Part shown: positions 17,895-26,321 of the stretch, in pieces
Numbering within the stretch: position 1 is the first letter of the stretch
How the letters are laid out: every line of letters starts with the position of its first letter
From: an uncultured Chloroflexota bacterium
Lineage (GTDB): Bacteria > Chloroflexota > Limnocylindria > Limnocylindrales > CSP1-4
Length of the DNA stretch: 64,000 nt
Assembly (NCBI GenBank): GCA_903822495.1
Contig: CAIJPD010000025.1
Span: forward strand, 26,838 to 90,837
Direction: 5' to 3'
Notes under the pieces: generated by a model
The model's database searches: none
What the model was told of the DNA's origin: nothing
The model's input: only the letters and a program-made list of their open reading frames with translations
Made by a program: the position numbers and the translations under genes

Positions 17895-18137
17895 ATGATC
17901 GACGAGGCCTACAGCGCGCTGGACCTCGGGCGAGCGATCAAGCGCCTGCGCGCCAAACGAGGGATGACGCAGGAGACGCTGGCCGAGTGGTGCGGCGTCT
18001 CGCGCCAGACCATCGTGGCACTGGAACAGGGGGGACCCGTGGCCCTCACCCTGGCGCTGCGCGCGATCGCGCTGCTGGGGGCCAAGGTGGTGGTCGCGCC
18101 GAAGGACGCGATCCTTTCGGCGGCCACGTCGCGGTGA
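17895..18137 (+). CDS. HipB-like antitoxin, XRE-family DNA-binding protein
   Basis: An 80-residue helix-turn-helix protein (Cro/CI type). The HTH is seen in RAIKRLRAKRGMTQETLAEW followed by CGVSRQTIVALEQG. The short tail KVVVAPKD resembles HipB-like proteins. The ATG at 17895 is preceded by GGGAG seven bases upstream; a TTG at 17877 is possible but has no good ribosome site. Its stop overlaps the toxin start as GTGA. As in HipB/HipA pairs, it should neutralise the kinase and repress the shared promoter through the inverted repeat just upstream. Confidence 0.88.
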   Translation: MIDEAYSALDLGRAIKRLRAKRGMTQETLAEWCGVSRQTIVALEQGGPVALTLALRAIALLGAKVVVAPKDAILSAATSR

Positions 18138-19357
18138 GCGCCCGGGCGGACCGCCTGGTCGTCTGGCTGGGTGACGCCATCGTCGGCGACCTGGTCCGCA
18201 CCCGCGCCAACGCGATTCGGTACACCGGCCGCCCGGGCGCCGGCGCGCTGACCGTCGCCACCGACGGCACCGTCGAGACGTGGACGCCGTCGTTCACGCG
18301 CGCCTGGTTCGACGGCCTGCTCCCGGAGGACGCGCGCCGGACGGCGGCCGAGGCCGAACACGTCGTGACGCGCGGCGACACGTTCGGCCTGCTGGGCGCC
18401 ATCGGCTGGGAGTGCGCCGGCGCGGTGTCCGTGATGCCCGAGGGTCGAACCCCGGCCGGCGGCCGGTACCTGGCCATGTCGGACGAGGACGTCTGGGATC
18501 GACTGGACCTGCTCCCTCGAACCGTGTCCGACGTGGATCGCGAGGTCCGGCTGTCCCTCGGCGGCGCCCAGGACAAGCTCCTCCTCGCCCGCCTCGACTC
18601 CGCCTGGCAGCTGCCCCTGGACGGCGCCGTGTCCACGCACATCCTCAAGCCGGAGCCCGACCGGTTTCCCGGCCTGGCGATCGGCGAGGCGTGGTCGCTG
18701 ATGGCCGCATCGGCCGCCACCCTCACCGCCACGGCGGACTGCGTCGCGCCGACGGGCCACCGCCCGACGATCATCGTGGAGCGCTACGACCGACGGATCG
18801 AGGGTGACACCGTCCATCGTCTGCACCAGGAGGACGGCTGTCAGCTGCTTGGGCTGGCGCCGGAGCAGAAGTACCCGCGTGACCTGGGTCCCCGGGTCGC
18901 CAGCCTGCGGCGAATCGCCGCCGTGCTCGTCGAGCGCGCCGACGACCCCACGGTGGAGCTGGGCCGGCTGCTGGAGCAGACGGTCGTGAACGTCGCGCTC
19001 CTCAACACGGACGCGCACGCCAAGAACCTGTCCGTCCTGCACGCCGGCGCCCGCACGGTCGCGCTGAGCCCGCTGTACGACGTCGCCCCCACGGCCTGGT
19101 TCCTGCCGGCGCAGTCACAGGTCGCCCTGGCCGTGGGCGGGAAGTGGCGGATCGGCGAGATCACCCGGGGACATCTTCTGGCCGAGGCCAGGTCCTGGGA
19201 CATGCCGGACCGGGAGGCGCGCCGGGTGACCATGCAGACCCTGGATGCCCTCGTCGGCGGACTGGCCGAGGCGGACCGCCGCTACCCCACGACGCCTCCC
19301 GACATGCGTGCCGCGGTCGAGGCACAGCTCACGCGGCTGGCCGGCAGCGCCTGGTAG
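18134..19357 (+). CDS. HipA-like serine/threonine kinase toxin
   Basis: A 407-residue HipA-family kinase. Recognisable parts are the G-loop SLGGAQDK (141-148, with the Ser that is autophosphorylated in HipA), THILKPEP (168-175, nucleotide-binding Lys), ERYDR (216-220), HQEDGCQLLG (231-240), the catalytic loop NTDAHAKN (291-298, D293) and the metal-binding LYDVAPT (314-320, D316). All key residues are present, so it looks active. HipA proteins phosphorylate a target such as glutamyl-tRNA synthetase and halt growth. The GTG at 18134 overlaps the antitoxin stop; the frame stays open upstream without similarity. The module interrupts the catabolic cluster. Confidence 0.92.
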   Translation: MSARADRLVVWLGDAIVGDLVRTRANAIRYTGRPGAGALTVATDGTVETWTPSFTRAWFDGLLPEDARRTAAEAEHVVTRGDTFGLLGAIGWECAGAVSVMPEGRTPAGGRYLAMSDEDVWDRLDLLPRTVSDVDREVRLSLGGAQDKLLLARLDSAWQLPLDGAVSTHILKPEPDRFPGLAIGEAWSLMAASAATLTATADCVAPTGHRPTIIVERYDRRIEGDTVHRLHQEDGCQLLGLAPEQKYPRDLGPRVASLRRIAAVLVERADDPTVELGRLLEQTVVNVALLNTDAHAKNLSVLHAGARTVALSPLYDVAPTAWFLPAQSQVALAVGGKWRIGEITRGHLLAEARSWDMPDREARRVTMQTLDALVGGLAEADRRYPTTPPDMRAAVEAQLTRLAGSAW

Positions 19358-19389
19358 GACCGGGGAGCCGTCGCCCGCGGCGGAGCGCC

Positions 19390-20160
19390 CTAGGTCATCA
19401 GCTCCCCGCCGTTGACCTGGAGCGTCTGGCCGACGATCCCGCTCGCGGCGTCGGAGAGCAGGAAGACCACGGTCGATGCCACCTCAGCCGGCGTGACGAA
19501 GCGCCGGAGCGGGATCCGGGTTGCCCGATCGCGGCCTGCGGCGCTGTCGATGACGTCCCGACCCATGGCCGTGTTGGTGGTGCCCGGGGAGACCGCGTTG
19601 ACGCGGACGCCGCCCGGCCCATAGGCCTGGGCCAGCGAGCGCGTGAGCGAGACCACCGCGGCCTTGGCGACCGCGTAGTGCGGGGCCTCCACCGAGCCCG
19701 TCTCGGCCAGGCGGGACGCGAAGTTCACGATCGAACCGCTGCCGCGGGCCAGCATCCCGGGCAGGACCGCCCGGCAGACGTGGACGACGAGCATGACGTC
19801 GATCTTGAGCATCAGCTCCCACGCCGCGAGATCCAGGTCCAGGAAGTCGCCGAAGCCCATGATCGCGGCGCAGTTCGCCACGCCGTCGATGCGGCCGAAG
19901 CGCTGCTCGACGGCGGCGATCACCCGCGCGGCGTCGGCGGCGTCGCCGAGGTCGCCGACGAAGGCCTCCACCGTCCCGCCGCCGGCCCGGATCCGCGCGA
20001 GCACGCCGTCGGGCGAGTCGTTGACGGCCCGATCCGCGATCGCGATGGTCGCCCCGACGGCGGCCGCCTGGACCGCGACCTCGCCCCCGATCCCGCCCGC
20101 CCCGCCGGTCACCAGGACCACCCGGCCCGCCAGGTCGATCGGGCCCCTGTTGATGGTCAT
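19390..20160 (-). CDS. Short-chain dehydrogenase/reductase (SDR)
   Basis: A 256-residue classical SDR. It has the NAD(P)-binding motif VVLVTGGAGGIGGEV near the N-terminus, NCAAIMG (the NNAG equivalent) and the catalytic YAVAK motif with an upstream Ser in VNFASRLAETG. The family reduces ketones or oxidises alcohols in the cytoplasm. I chose the ATG at 20160, which has GAGG eight bases upstream; an ATG at 20181, just after the stop of the cyclase gene, is also possible. It is the last gene of a three-gene unit with the cyclase and a CaiB/BaiF fusion. Oxidation of a 3-hydroxyacyl intermediate would fit the context. Confidence 0.92.
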   Translation of the reverse strand: MTINRGPIDLAGRVVLVTGGAGGIGGEVAVQAAAVGATIAIADRAVNDSPDGVLARIRAGGGTVEAFVGDLGDAADAARVIAAVEQRFGRIDGVANCAAIMGFGDFLDLDLAAWELMLKIDVMLVVHVCRAVLPGMLARGSGSIVNFASRLAETGSVEAPHYAVAKAAVVSLTRSLAQAYGPGGVRVNAVSPGTTNTAMGRDVIDSAAGRDRATRIPLRRFVTPAEVASTVVFLLSDAASGIVGQTLQVNGGELMT

Positions 20161-20186
20161 CGGATCCGCCTCACGAGTCATGCTCC

Positions 20187-21083
20187 TCAGAAGATGCACA
20201 GGGGATTCACGGCCGACCCGGTGGCCTTGGGGATCTTCAGCGCGGCGATCGAGAAGAAGAACTCCCAGCGGCCCTCAGCGGCGCACGCCTCGCCCAGCTC
20301 CTCCACGGCGATGTGATCCACCAGGACCAGGCCCATGCGGCCCAGGCCGATGGCATGGAGCGGGTGGTTGTAGCCGGGCACGCCCGACGGAAGCTGGTCG
20401 ATGCAGTCCCCGCCGAACAGGCAGACCTCGCGCCGATGGAGCCATTCGATGGTGTCCACGCCCATGCCCGCCCGGACCTCGTTGGGCATGGGGCCGGTGA
20501 CCGCCTCGCGGGCCTCCAGCCCGGTCCGGACCACCAGGGCGTCGCCGCTGCCCACCGTGATCCCGGCCCACGCCTCCGCCCGGTCCAGGTCCGCGGCCCG
20601 GATCTCCTCGCCGTGCTCCACCCAGTCGCGGCCCTGGCTGCGGGGGATGTCCAGCAGGACGCCGCGGGTCACGATCCCGCCGCCCATCGGCAGCACCGAG
20701 CCGAAGAGCAGGCCGTCCCGGGTCGCCACGTCCTCGAACCGCCGGCCGTTGTAGACCACGCCGTCCATGGCGTTGTGGCCCAGGGCGTCGATGTGGGTGA
20801 TCTCGTAGCCGTGCGGCTCGATCATCACGGCGTCCACCGCGGCGTTCCGGTCCTCCCGGTAGAGCATCCGGTGGTAGCCGGGCCGCGGCTTGTGGACCGT
20901 TGGCGCCATGTTGAACGTGTGGCTGGCGGCCACGATGCGGCCGGACCGGATGAGCCGCGCGGCCTCCAGCGTCTTGGCCGTGGTGACGAAGTTCAGGGTG
21001 CCGCGCTCGTCGTCCGGGCCCCAGCGGCCCGAGTTCGACAGCCGCTCGCCGAGCGCCCTGATGTCGGCCGGATCCGTGGTCAT
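20187..21083 (-). CDS. Cyclase family protein (second copy)
   Basis: A 298-residue paralogue of the protein at 3459-4409. It shares the GRWGPDDERGTLNFVT start region and the C-terminal GRWEFFFSIAALKIPKATGS segment. The metal-binding signature appears as ITHIDALGHNAMDG. Like the first copy it is likely a metal-dependent hydrolase of an amide, lactone or cyclic diketone. It begins 16 bases after the stop of the CaiB/BaiF fusion and is followed by the SDR, so it is in one transcription unit governed by the operator at 23465. Two copies in one regulon suggest either two ring-opening steps or two substrates. Confidence 0.88.
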   Translation of the reverse strand: MTTDPADIRALGERLSNSGRWGPDDERGTLNFVTTAKTLEAARLIRSGRIVAASHTFNMAPTVHKPRPGYHRMLYREDRNAAVDAVMIEPHGYEITHIDALGHNAMDGVVYNGRRFEDVATRDGLLFGSVLPMGGGIVTRGVLLDIPRSQGRDWVEHGEEIRAADLDRAEAWAGITVGSGDALVVRTGLEAREAVTGPMPNEVRAGMGVDTIEWLHRREVCLFGGDCIDQLPSGVPGYNHPLHAIGLGRMGLVLVDHIAVEELGEACAAEGRWEFFFSIAALKIPKATGSAVNPLCIF

Positions 21084-21099
21084 GGCACGCGTCCTCGTC

Positions 21100-23448
21100 C
21101 TACCAGCCGGGTGGCGGGGTCCAGTGTCCCACCGCCGAGCGGGAGAGGCGGATCGGGAAGCCGGAGACGTGGACCGGGATCGCGTGCCGATCCGTGGGGA
21201 TCTCGCGGAGCATGTGGTGGAGGCGGGCCTGCGGGTGCTCGAACGCCTCCTGGAGCGAGAGCACGATGCTGCCGGGCAGCCGCGCCGCCAGGAAGATCGC
21301 CTCGATCTCCTTCGCCGTCCGCGACCGGAAGGCCGCCTCGCAGCGCTCCTCCAGCAGGTCGGCGTTCGCGGTGCGCGCCTCGCCGGTGGCGAACAGCGGG
21401 TCCTCCGCCAGCGCCTGGAGCTCCATCGCCGTGCAGAACGAGGCCCAGAACTGGTCGGTGATGCCGGCGGCGAACCAGCGGCCGTCCGAGGTGGGGTAGA
21501 CGCCGTACGGCCGGGCGCCGCTGCCGCCGGAGCGGGGCTGCGGCCGGAAGTCCACGCCCAGGTCGATGGCCTGCGGGACGCGGTAGGCGTGCAGGGCGAT
21601 CTGGATGTCGAGGAGGGAGAGGTCCGTATGGCGCGAGGGGCGGCCGCGCCGGACGTCGCGGAGCGAGGCCAGCGTGGCGACGGCGCCGTACAGCCCGCCC
21701 GCCAGGCCGCCGATGGGGTGGCCCCAGCGGATGGGCGGGTCGTTCTCGCCGCCGTTGCCGGTGATGCTCATGGAGCCGCTGAGGGCCTGGAGCGTCACGT
21801 CGTAGGCGGGCGCCTGGGCCCACGGCCCGGTGGCGCCAAAGCCGGTGGCGGAACAGGTCACGATCTTGGGGTTGACGCCGGTGAGGTCCTCGCGGGAGAC
21901 GCCCAGCCGTGACTTCACGCCGGGACGGTAGTTGTCGTAGACGATGTCCGCGCCCTCGACGAGGCGGTAGTAGGCGGCCCGGTCGCCCTCCTGCTTGAGA
22001 TCCAGCATCACGGCGCGCTTGCCGCGATGCATCCCCCAGCGCATGGCGTCGGTCAGGGTGATGACGTCCTGGGGGGCGTCCGGGTCGCGGGGGCGAACCG
22101 GCTCGGGGCGCTCGATGAGGAGCACGTCCGCGCCCAGGTCGGCCAGGATCTGGGTGCCCAGGGTCTTGCTGGGTTCGTTGCCGTCCATCTCGACGACCTT
22201 GACGCCGTCGAGGGGCATCGCGGCGGTCTGACCGGAGGCGGCGGCGATCCCGGCGGCGCCCGCCGATTCAGGGGCGGGCACGGGGCGGTGGTCCCAGCCC
22301 AGTCGGTCGGCGTCCACCAGGGCGATGGGCGGGCGGCCGGCGCGGCCGATCCCCATGGGGTCGGTGGCCACATGGGCGACGCGGCCGGCTTCGTCACGGA
22401 TCTCGGCGATCATCCCGCGCGCCTGGATCTGCGGGTGGGCGAAGGCCTCCTTGAGGGTGTTCACCTTGCCGGCGGGGGCGCCCGCGGCGATGAACAGCTC
22501 CTCCCACTCGGCGGCCGGGCGGCGGGACAGGAGGTCCGCCATCACCGGCTCCAGCTCCGCCTTGTTGCGGTTGCGGAGCCGCTCGCTGGCGAATCTTGGG
22601 TCCTCCGCCAGCTCCGGGGCGCCCATCACGCGGCAGGCCGCCACCCAGTGCGGCTTGGCGAAGCCGATGGCGATCCAGCTGCCGTCGCTGCAGCGATACG
22701 GCCCGTACGGCCGCGTCCCGCCGCCGCCCATGTGCTGGTCGCACAGGGCGGAGAGGCCCGCGTCGTAGACCTGGGGGACGCGGTAGGTGCTGAGGGAGAG
22801 CAGCCCGTCCAGCATGGAGATGCCGACCTGCTGGCCGATGCCGTCGCGGTCGCGGACGGCCAGCGCGGCCAGGATGCCGATGACCGAATAGAGCGCGCCC
22901 ACGATGTCGCCGATGGGGACACCCCAGCGGACGGGCGGGGCGGTGGGGTCGTCGTGCGGGCCGGTGATGTCGATGGCGCCGCCGGCCGCCTGCGCGATCA
23001 GGTCGTAGCTGGGCATCTGCGCCCAAGGCCCGCTCTCGCCGAAGCCGGAGATGTCGGCGGTGATGATCCGCGGGTTGGCGGATCGAAGCTGCTCGTAGCC
23101 CAGGCCCAGCTTGTCCATGGCGCCGGGACGCATGTTGTTGAAGACCACGTCGGCGCGGCCAACCAGGTGGAGGAAGGCCGCCCGGCCGTCTTCGGTGCCC
23201 AGGTCAAGCTCGATGGAGCGCTTGTCGCGGTTGGTGGCCCAGTCGAAGGCCTCGGGGATGGTCAGCTTGCCCGTGGACTTGGGCGACTCGCCCGGCCGGA
23301 GGATCTTGACCACGTCGGCGCCCAGGTCGGCCAGGATCGTGGTGGCGTACGGGCCGGAGAGGAAGCGCGACACGTCCAGCACGCGGACGTCGTCCAGGGG
23401 GCCGGATCGCTGCCCGGCCGCTGCCGTCACGGGTTCCATCTGGGCCAT
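21100..23448 (-). CDS. Double-domain CaiB/BaiF CoA-transferase family protein (second fusion)
   Basis: A 782-residue fusion of two type III CoA-transferase domains. Domain 1 starts [20 protein letters not shown], with [17 protein letters not shown] and the Asp in [10 protein letters not shown]. Domain 2 starts [20 protein letters not shown], with [19 protein letters not shown] and the Asp in [10 protein letters not shown]. Both domains therefore keep the catalytic Asp, unlike the fusion at 13340-16000. The ATG at 23448 has GAGGATA just upstream, and the cluster operator ends only 17 bases before it, so bound regulator would cover the start region. It should attach CoA to a carboxylic acid substrate. 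Confidence 0.9.
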   Translation of the reverse strand: MAQMEPVTAAAGQRSGPLDDVRVLDVSRFLSGPYATTILADLGADVVKILRPGESPKSTGKLTIPEAFDWATNRDKRSIELDLGTEDGRAAFLHLVGRADVVFNNMRPGAMDKLGLGYEQLRSANPRIITADISGFGESGPWAQMPSYDLIAQAAGGAIDITGPHDDPTAPPVRWGVPIGDIVGALYSVIGILAALAVRDRDGIGQQVGISMLDGLLSLSTYRVPQVYDAGLSALCDQHMGGGGTRPYGPYRCSDGSWIAIGFAKPHWVAACRVMGAPELAEDPRFASERLRNRNKAELEPVMADLLSRRPAAEWEELFIAAGAPAGKVNTLKEAFAHPQIQARGMIAEIRDEAGRVAHVATDPMGIGRAGRPPIALVDADRLGWDHRPVPAPESAGAAGIAAASGQTAAMPLDGVKVVEMDGNEPSKTLGTQILADLGADVLLIERPEPVRPRDPDAPQDVITLTDAMRWGMHRGKRAVMLDLKQEGDRAAYYRLVEGADIVYDNYRPGVKSRLGVSREDLTGVNPKIVTCSATGFGATGPWAQAPAYDVTLQALSGSMSITGNGGENDPPIRWGHPIGGLAGGLYGAVATLASLRDVRRGRPSRHTDLSLLDIQIALHAYRVPQAIDLGVDFRPQPRSGGSGARPYGVYPTSDGRWFAAGITDQFWASFCTAMELQALAEDPLFATGEARTANADLLEERCEAAFRSRTAKEIEAIFLAARLPGSIVLSLQEAFEHPQARLHHMLREIPTDRHAIPVHVSGFPIRLSRSAVGHWTPPPGW

Positions 23449-23464
23449 TCTATCCTCGTGCTGA

Positions 23465-23480
23465 CTAGTTGCCTAGACAT
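23465..23480 (+). promoter_or_regulatory. Cluster operator copy upstream of second CaiB/BaiF fusion
   Basis: CTAGTTGCCTAGACAT differs from the copy at 11831 by a single base. It starts 17 bases upstream of the CaiB/BaiF ATG at 23448. Confidence 0.75.
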
Positions 23481-23765
23481 CTTAGCGGCAACGCGGGCCG
23501 CGGGGCGGGTGGCCGGCCGGCGGCGGTCCCGGCCGAACTCGCCGCGCTCGGCCCCGGCCGGCTTCCTCTCATTTGGCCGCCCAGGGCGCACTAACCTCGG
23601 TTTCCGCCCGGTTTCGCCCGGCTTGGCCCCGTCTGGCTCGTCCGGTCACGCTCGCTCACGCTCAGCCAATCGCGCGAAAGGTCCCGTTCGGGCCCGGTGG
23701 CCTCGCCCGACCATCTCTACGGCGCGCCGGCGGCGCATCTGAGAGGATCGTCGCGGTGCCAGTGA
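23481..23765. other. Intergenic region without recognised gene
   Basis: With the operator this gap is 317 bases between divergently placed units. It is GC-rich and holds an imperfect 10-base tandem repeat (CGGTTTCCGC-like, about 23599-23628). I see no tRNA, no convincing ORF and no clear terminator. The promoter of the minus-strand operon probably lies at its left end. Confidence 0.5.
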
Positions 23766-24314
23766 TCACCATGTGCTGCGGCTCTCGACCCACGTCCGTG
23801 CGCGGCGCAGGTACGCCGGTGGCACGCGGCCTCCCGGAAGCCGCGCGACCCGTTCAAGCAGCGTCTCCGCGTTGATCAACCCGGCCTCGACCAGGGCCGC
23901 GACGAACTCGTAATCCTTCGTTCGTCCGGCGGCGAGCTTGGCGGCCGCGAGATCGTGCGGCTCGAGACAGAGTCCCCGTCCCGGTTCGGCGCCCGGCGGG
24001 CCGAAGACCACGAGCCGATCCTCCCAGCCGTCCGGCGCAACCGCGGTCGTGAAGCTCACCCCATCGGCGTAGTAGCCAAAGGCGTCGTGGAACCGGGAGC
24101 CCTGGCCCAGCGACCCTTCGATCTGGAGGCTCTTCTCGCCGTCCACGTCGTCGAATGGGGCAAGGTCGGCCTCGTCGGAGCGACTCGCTTCGGGCGGCAG
24201 GACCTCGTCGTCGAAGCTCGCGAGGATCGCCGCTGAGCCCACGACCAGGAAGTCGCGCTGGTTCACGATGCGCGAGGCCGCCCGGAGGACGTGCTCCAAC
24301 TCCTCGCGCTTCAT
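23766..24314 (-). CDS. DUF6036-type nucleotidyltransferase-fold protein (toxin candidate)
   Basis: A 182-residue protein resembling the DUF6036 family of nucleotidyltransferase-like proteins. The strand-turn RDFLVVGSAAILASF near residues 19-33 matches the GS-containing start of such folds, followed by acidic residues in RSDEADLAPFDDVDGEK. A later segment, LEPHDLAAAKLAAGRTKDYE, carries the D...K...D pattern common to these families. The ATG at 24314 overlaps the preceding HTH gene as ATGA. The pairing resembles a nucleotidyltransferase toxin-antitoxin or mobile accessory module. No biochemical role is proven for the family. Confidence 0.75.
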   Translation of the reverse strand: MKREELEHVLRAASRIVNQRDFLVVGSAAILASFDDEVLPPEASRSDEADLAPFDDVDGEKSLQIEGSLGQGSRFHDAFGYYADGVSFTTAVAPDGWEDRLVVFGPPGAEPGRGLCLEPHDLAAAKLAAGRTKDYEFVAALVEAGLINAETLLERVARLPGGRVPPAYLRRARTWVESRSTW

Positions 24315-24835
24315 GTCCCGCGGGATTCGGCACGACGGGTCGCCTGATACGCGTGCAGGACGGCCCGGCGGTCTTCGTCCGAGAGGAGGTCGACGAAGGG
24401 CGAGTTCTGGCGGAGCTCGCGCGCCAGGGGATCGGTGGACGTCATTGCACGCATCACCGCCTCGGGGCCGCGGTCGATGAGCGTCAGCCACTGGCGCAGC
24501 CATTGGGCACCGTCGGGATTGCGCTCCAGGCGACGCTCGACCGTCGCGCGGGCACGGGCGAGCGACGTCACGGGGTCCAGGGCGACCTGGCCGCTGGCGG
24601 CCCGGTGCAACCAGAGGTTGCGAAGCTGATCGTCCGTGAGCGGGCCGCCACGGTTCGCGGCCGGACGATCCCGGAGCGCCTCGGCGTCCGACCGACGAAT
24701 TCGGCGGTGGGTCCCGGCCAGGGTATAGGGAAGCTCGCCGCGCACGCACAGGTTGACGACGTGCTGGACGGTGGTGCCCAGAAGGGTCGCCACCTGGCCC
24801 GTCGACAGCAGGTCCGGATCGGCGTGGCGGGTCAT
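24311..24835 (-). CDS. Helix-turn-helix (excisionase/MerR-like) protein, partner of nucleotidyltransferase-like gene
   Basis: A 174-residue protein with an N-terminal MerR/excisionase-type HTH (LLSTGQVATLLGTTVQHVVN, then GELPYTLAGTHRRIRRSD, typical of HTH_17 domains). A helical, Arg-rich C-terminal part follows that I do not recognise. It precedes the DUF6036-like gene with an ATGA overlap, so it probably acts as DNA-binding regulator and antitoxin for it. The pair lies between two catabolic transcription units and does not carry the cluster operator, which suggests separate acquisition. The start ATG at 24835 is the first in frame. Confidence 0.75.
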   Translation of the reverse strand: MTRHADPDLLSTGQVATLLGTTVQHVVNLCVRGELPYTLAGTHRRIRRSDAEALRDRPAANRGGPLTDDQLRNLWLHRAASGQVALDPVTSLARARATVERRLERNPDGAQWLRQWLTLIDRGPEAVMRAMTSTDPLARELRQNSPFVDLLSDEDRRAVLHAYQATRRAESRGT

Positions 24836-24910
24836 GGCGTGATCCTAGCGCCCAAACCCAAGAAATCAAACGGTTAGCCACCCGCTGGCTTCACCAGTCG
24901 AGCTGGCCGC

Positions 24911-26152
24911 TCAGCCGAGCACGCGGACCAGCATCAGGGCGTAGACCCGCAGCGTGTTCAGGAAGTCCTCGATGGATTCGAACTCGTTGGTCCCTGTCTC
25001 GGAGCTTGGGAAGACGAACTTCACCATCGGGATGCCGCCGTCGTTGATCAGGAATCGCATGTCGCTGGTGCTGCCGGCGCCGCCCAGCGGCACCCGCCGG
25101 CCGATCACGGTCTGGATCGCGCCCTGGAGCGTCTCGACCAGCGGCGTGTCCGCGCCCACCTGGGAGGCCTCGCCGTGGAGGAGCACCTTCAATGTGGCCC
25201 GGAACTCGGGATCCTCCCGGGCCAGCGAATCGAGGACGCCCTGCACGTCCGCCATGACGTTGTCGGGGTCCTGGCCCGGCAGGTAGCGGCAGTCCGCGAC
25301 CAGGGTGCAGCGATCGGCGATGAGGGTGTCGGAGAAGCCGCCGGCGATCCGGTTGACGCTGATGACGGGCGGGCCCTTCACGAAGGCGTGGGGCGACCAG
25401 TTGGTGAACGCCATCGCCTCGAGCGCGATCGTGAGCTTCGCCGCCTTCAGGATGGCGTTGACGGGCTGGCCGCTCTCCGAGTGCTCCACCTTGTACTTGG
25501 TGTGCTTGGCGAAGCCGGTCAGGGTGATCTCGAAGCGGAGCATGCCGCGCGACGCCAGCTCGATCGCGAGGGGCGGGTTCGACTCCGTGTAGATGCCGAA
25601 GTCGGCGGTCACCAGGCGTTCGTCCACCAGGTACTTGAGCCCCAGGACGCCGCCGCCCTTGATGTGGTCGGCGGTCTGGGTCAGGACGATGTCGCCGCGG
25701 AGCCGCGTGCCGGTGGCGACGACCGCCTGGACCGCCAGCATCGCGGCGGACAGGCCGGCCTTCATGTCGCGCGTGCCCACGCCCCAGACCTTGCCGTCGT
25801 GGACCTCCGCGCCGAACGGCGGGTGGCGCCAGGCGGTGGGATCGCTGGCCGGGAACGTGTCCAGGTGCGAGTTCAGGAGGAAGGTGGGTCCCCCGCCAGA
25901 TCCCCGGAGGCGGAGGACGTTGCTGACCTTGCCGGGCGCCGGCTCGTGCTGCTCCACCTCCATCCCGAGGCCGCGGCCGAAGGCGGCGCACGCGTCGGCC
26001 ATCTCGCGGACGTCGCCGGGCGGATCGGTGCTCCGGATCCGGACCAGGCTCCGGAAGAACTCCAGGGCTTCATCGGCGTGGGCGTCGACGTAATCGAGGA
26101 CGCGGCGCTCCACGTCGCCGGCGGTGTCGATTCCCGACTCCGGCGCGCTCAT
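24911..26152 (-). CDS. M20-family metallopeptidase (ArgE/DapE/CPG2-like amidohydrolase)
   Basis: This 413-residue protein is a co-catalytic zinc hydrolase. Metal-binding segments are seen in LLNSHLDTFPASDP (His and Asp) and GVGTRDMKAGLSAA (bridging Asp). The catalytic-Glu region typical of M20 enzymes is less clear here, reading IYTESNPPLA. A dimerisation domain lies in the middle. Members remove acyl or amino acid groups from amide substrates. The ATG at 26152 has GGTGGGG just upstream; a TTG four codons earlier is in frame. It is the last gene of the minus-strand unit starting at 31020, after a 169-base gap that may hold its own promoter. Confidence 0.88.
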   Translation of the reverse strand: MSAPESGIDTAGDVERRVLDYVDAHADEALEFFRSLVRIRSTDPPGDVREMADACAAFGRGLGMEVEQHEPAPGKVSNVLRLRGSGGGPTFLLNSHLDTFPASDPTAWRHPPFGAEVHDGKVWGVGTRDMKAGLSAAMLAVQAVVATGTRLRGDIVLTQTADHIKGGGVLGLKYLVDERLVTADFGIYTESNPPLAIELASRGMLRFEITLTGFAKHTKYKVEHSESGQPVNAILKAAKLTIALEAMAFTNWSPHAFVKGPPVISVNRIAGGFSDTLIADRCTLVADCRYLPGQDPDNVMADVQGVLDSLAREDPEFRATLKVLLHGEASQVGADTPLVETLQGAIQTVIGRRVPLGGAGSTSDMRFLINDGGIPMVKFVFPSSETGTNEFESIEDFLNTLRVYALMLVRVLG

Positions 26153-26321
26153 CTGCCCCACCAACGATGCGCTGCGGCCGGCCTGACGGTGACTCGGGGC
26201 ATGGACAAGGCCTCCTGGACAAGGTGGCGGCTGGACCGCCGCTAGCCTACGCCGCGCCGAGAGGTCACCGAACGCCGAATGGCCCGGGCGAGGGCGTGCG
26301 CCGTGCTCGCACGGCGCACCG

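Noticed and set aside
17840..18133. N-terminal extension of HipA
   Set aside because: It overlaps the HipB gene and its residues have no similarity to HipA; GTG at 18134 with GTGA coupling is better.
26165..26321. Operator copy upstream of the M20 peptidase
   Set aside because: CTAGCCTACG near 26243 shares only the CTAG tetramer and lacks the motif's second half.
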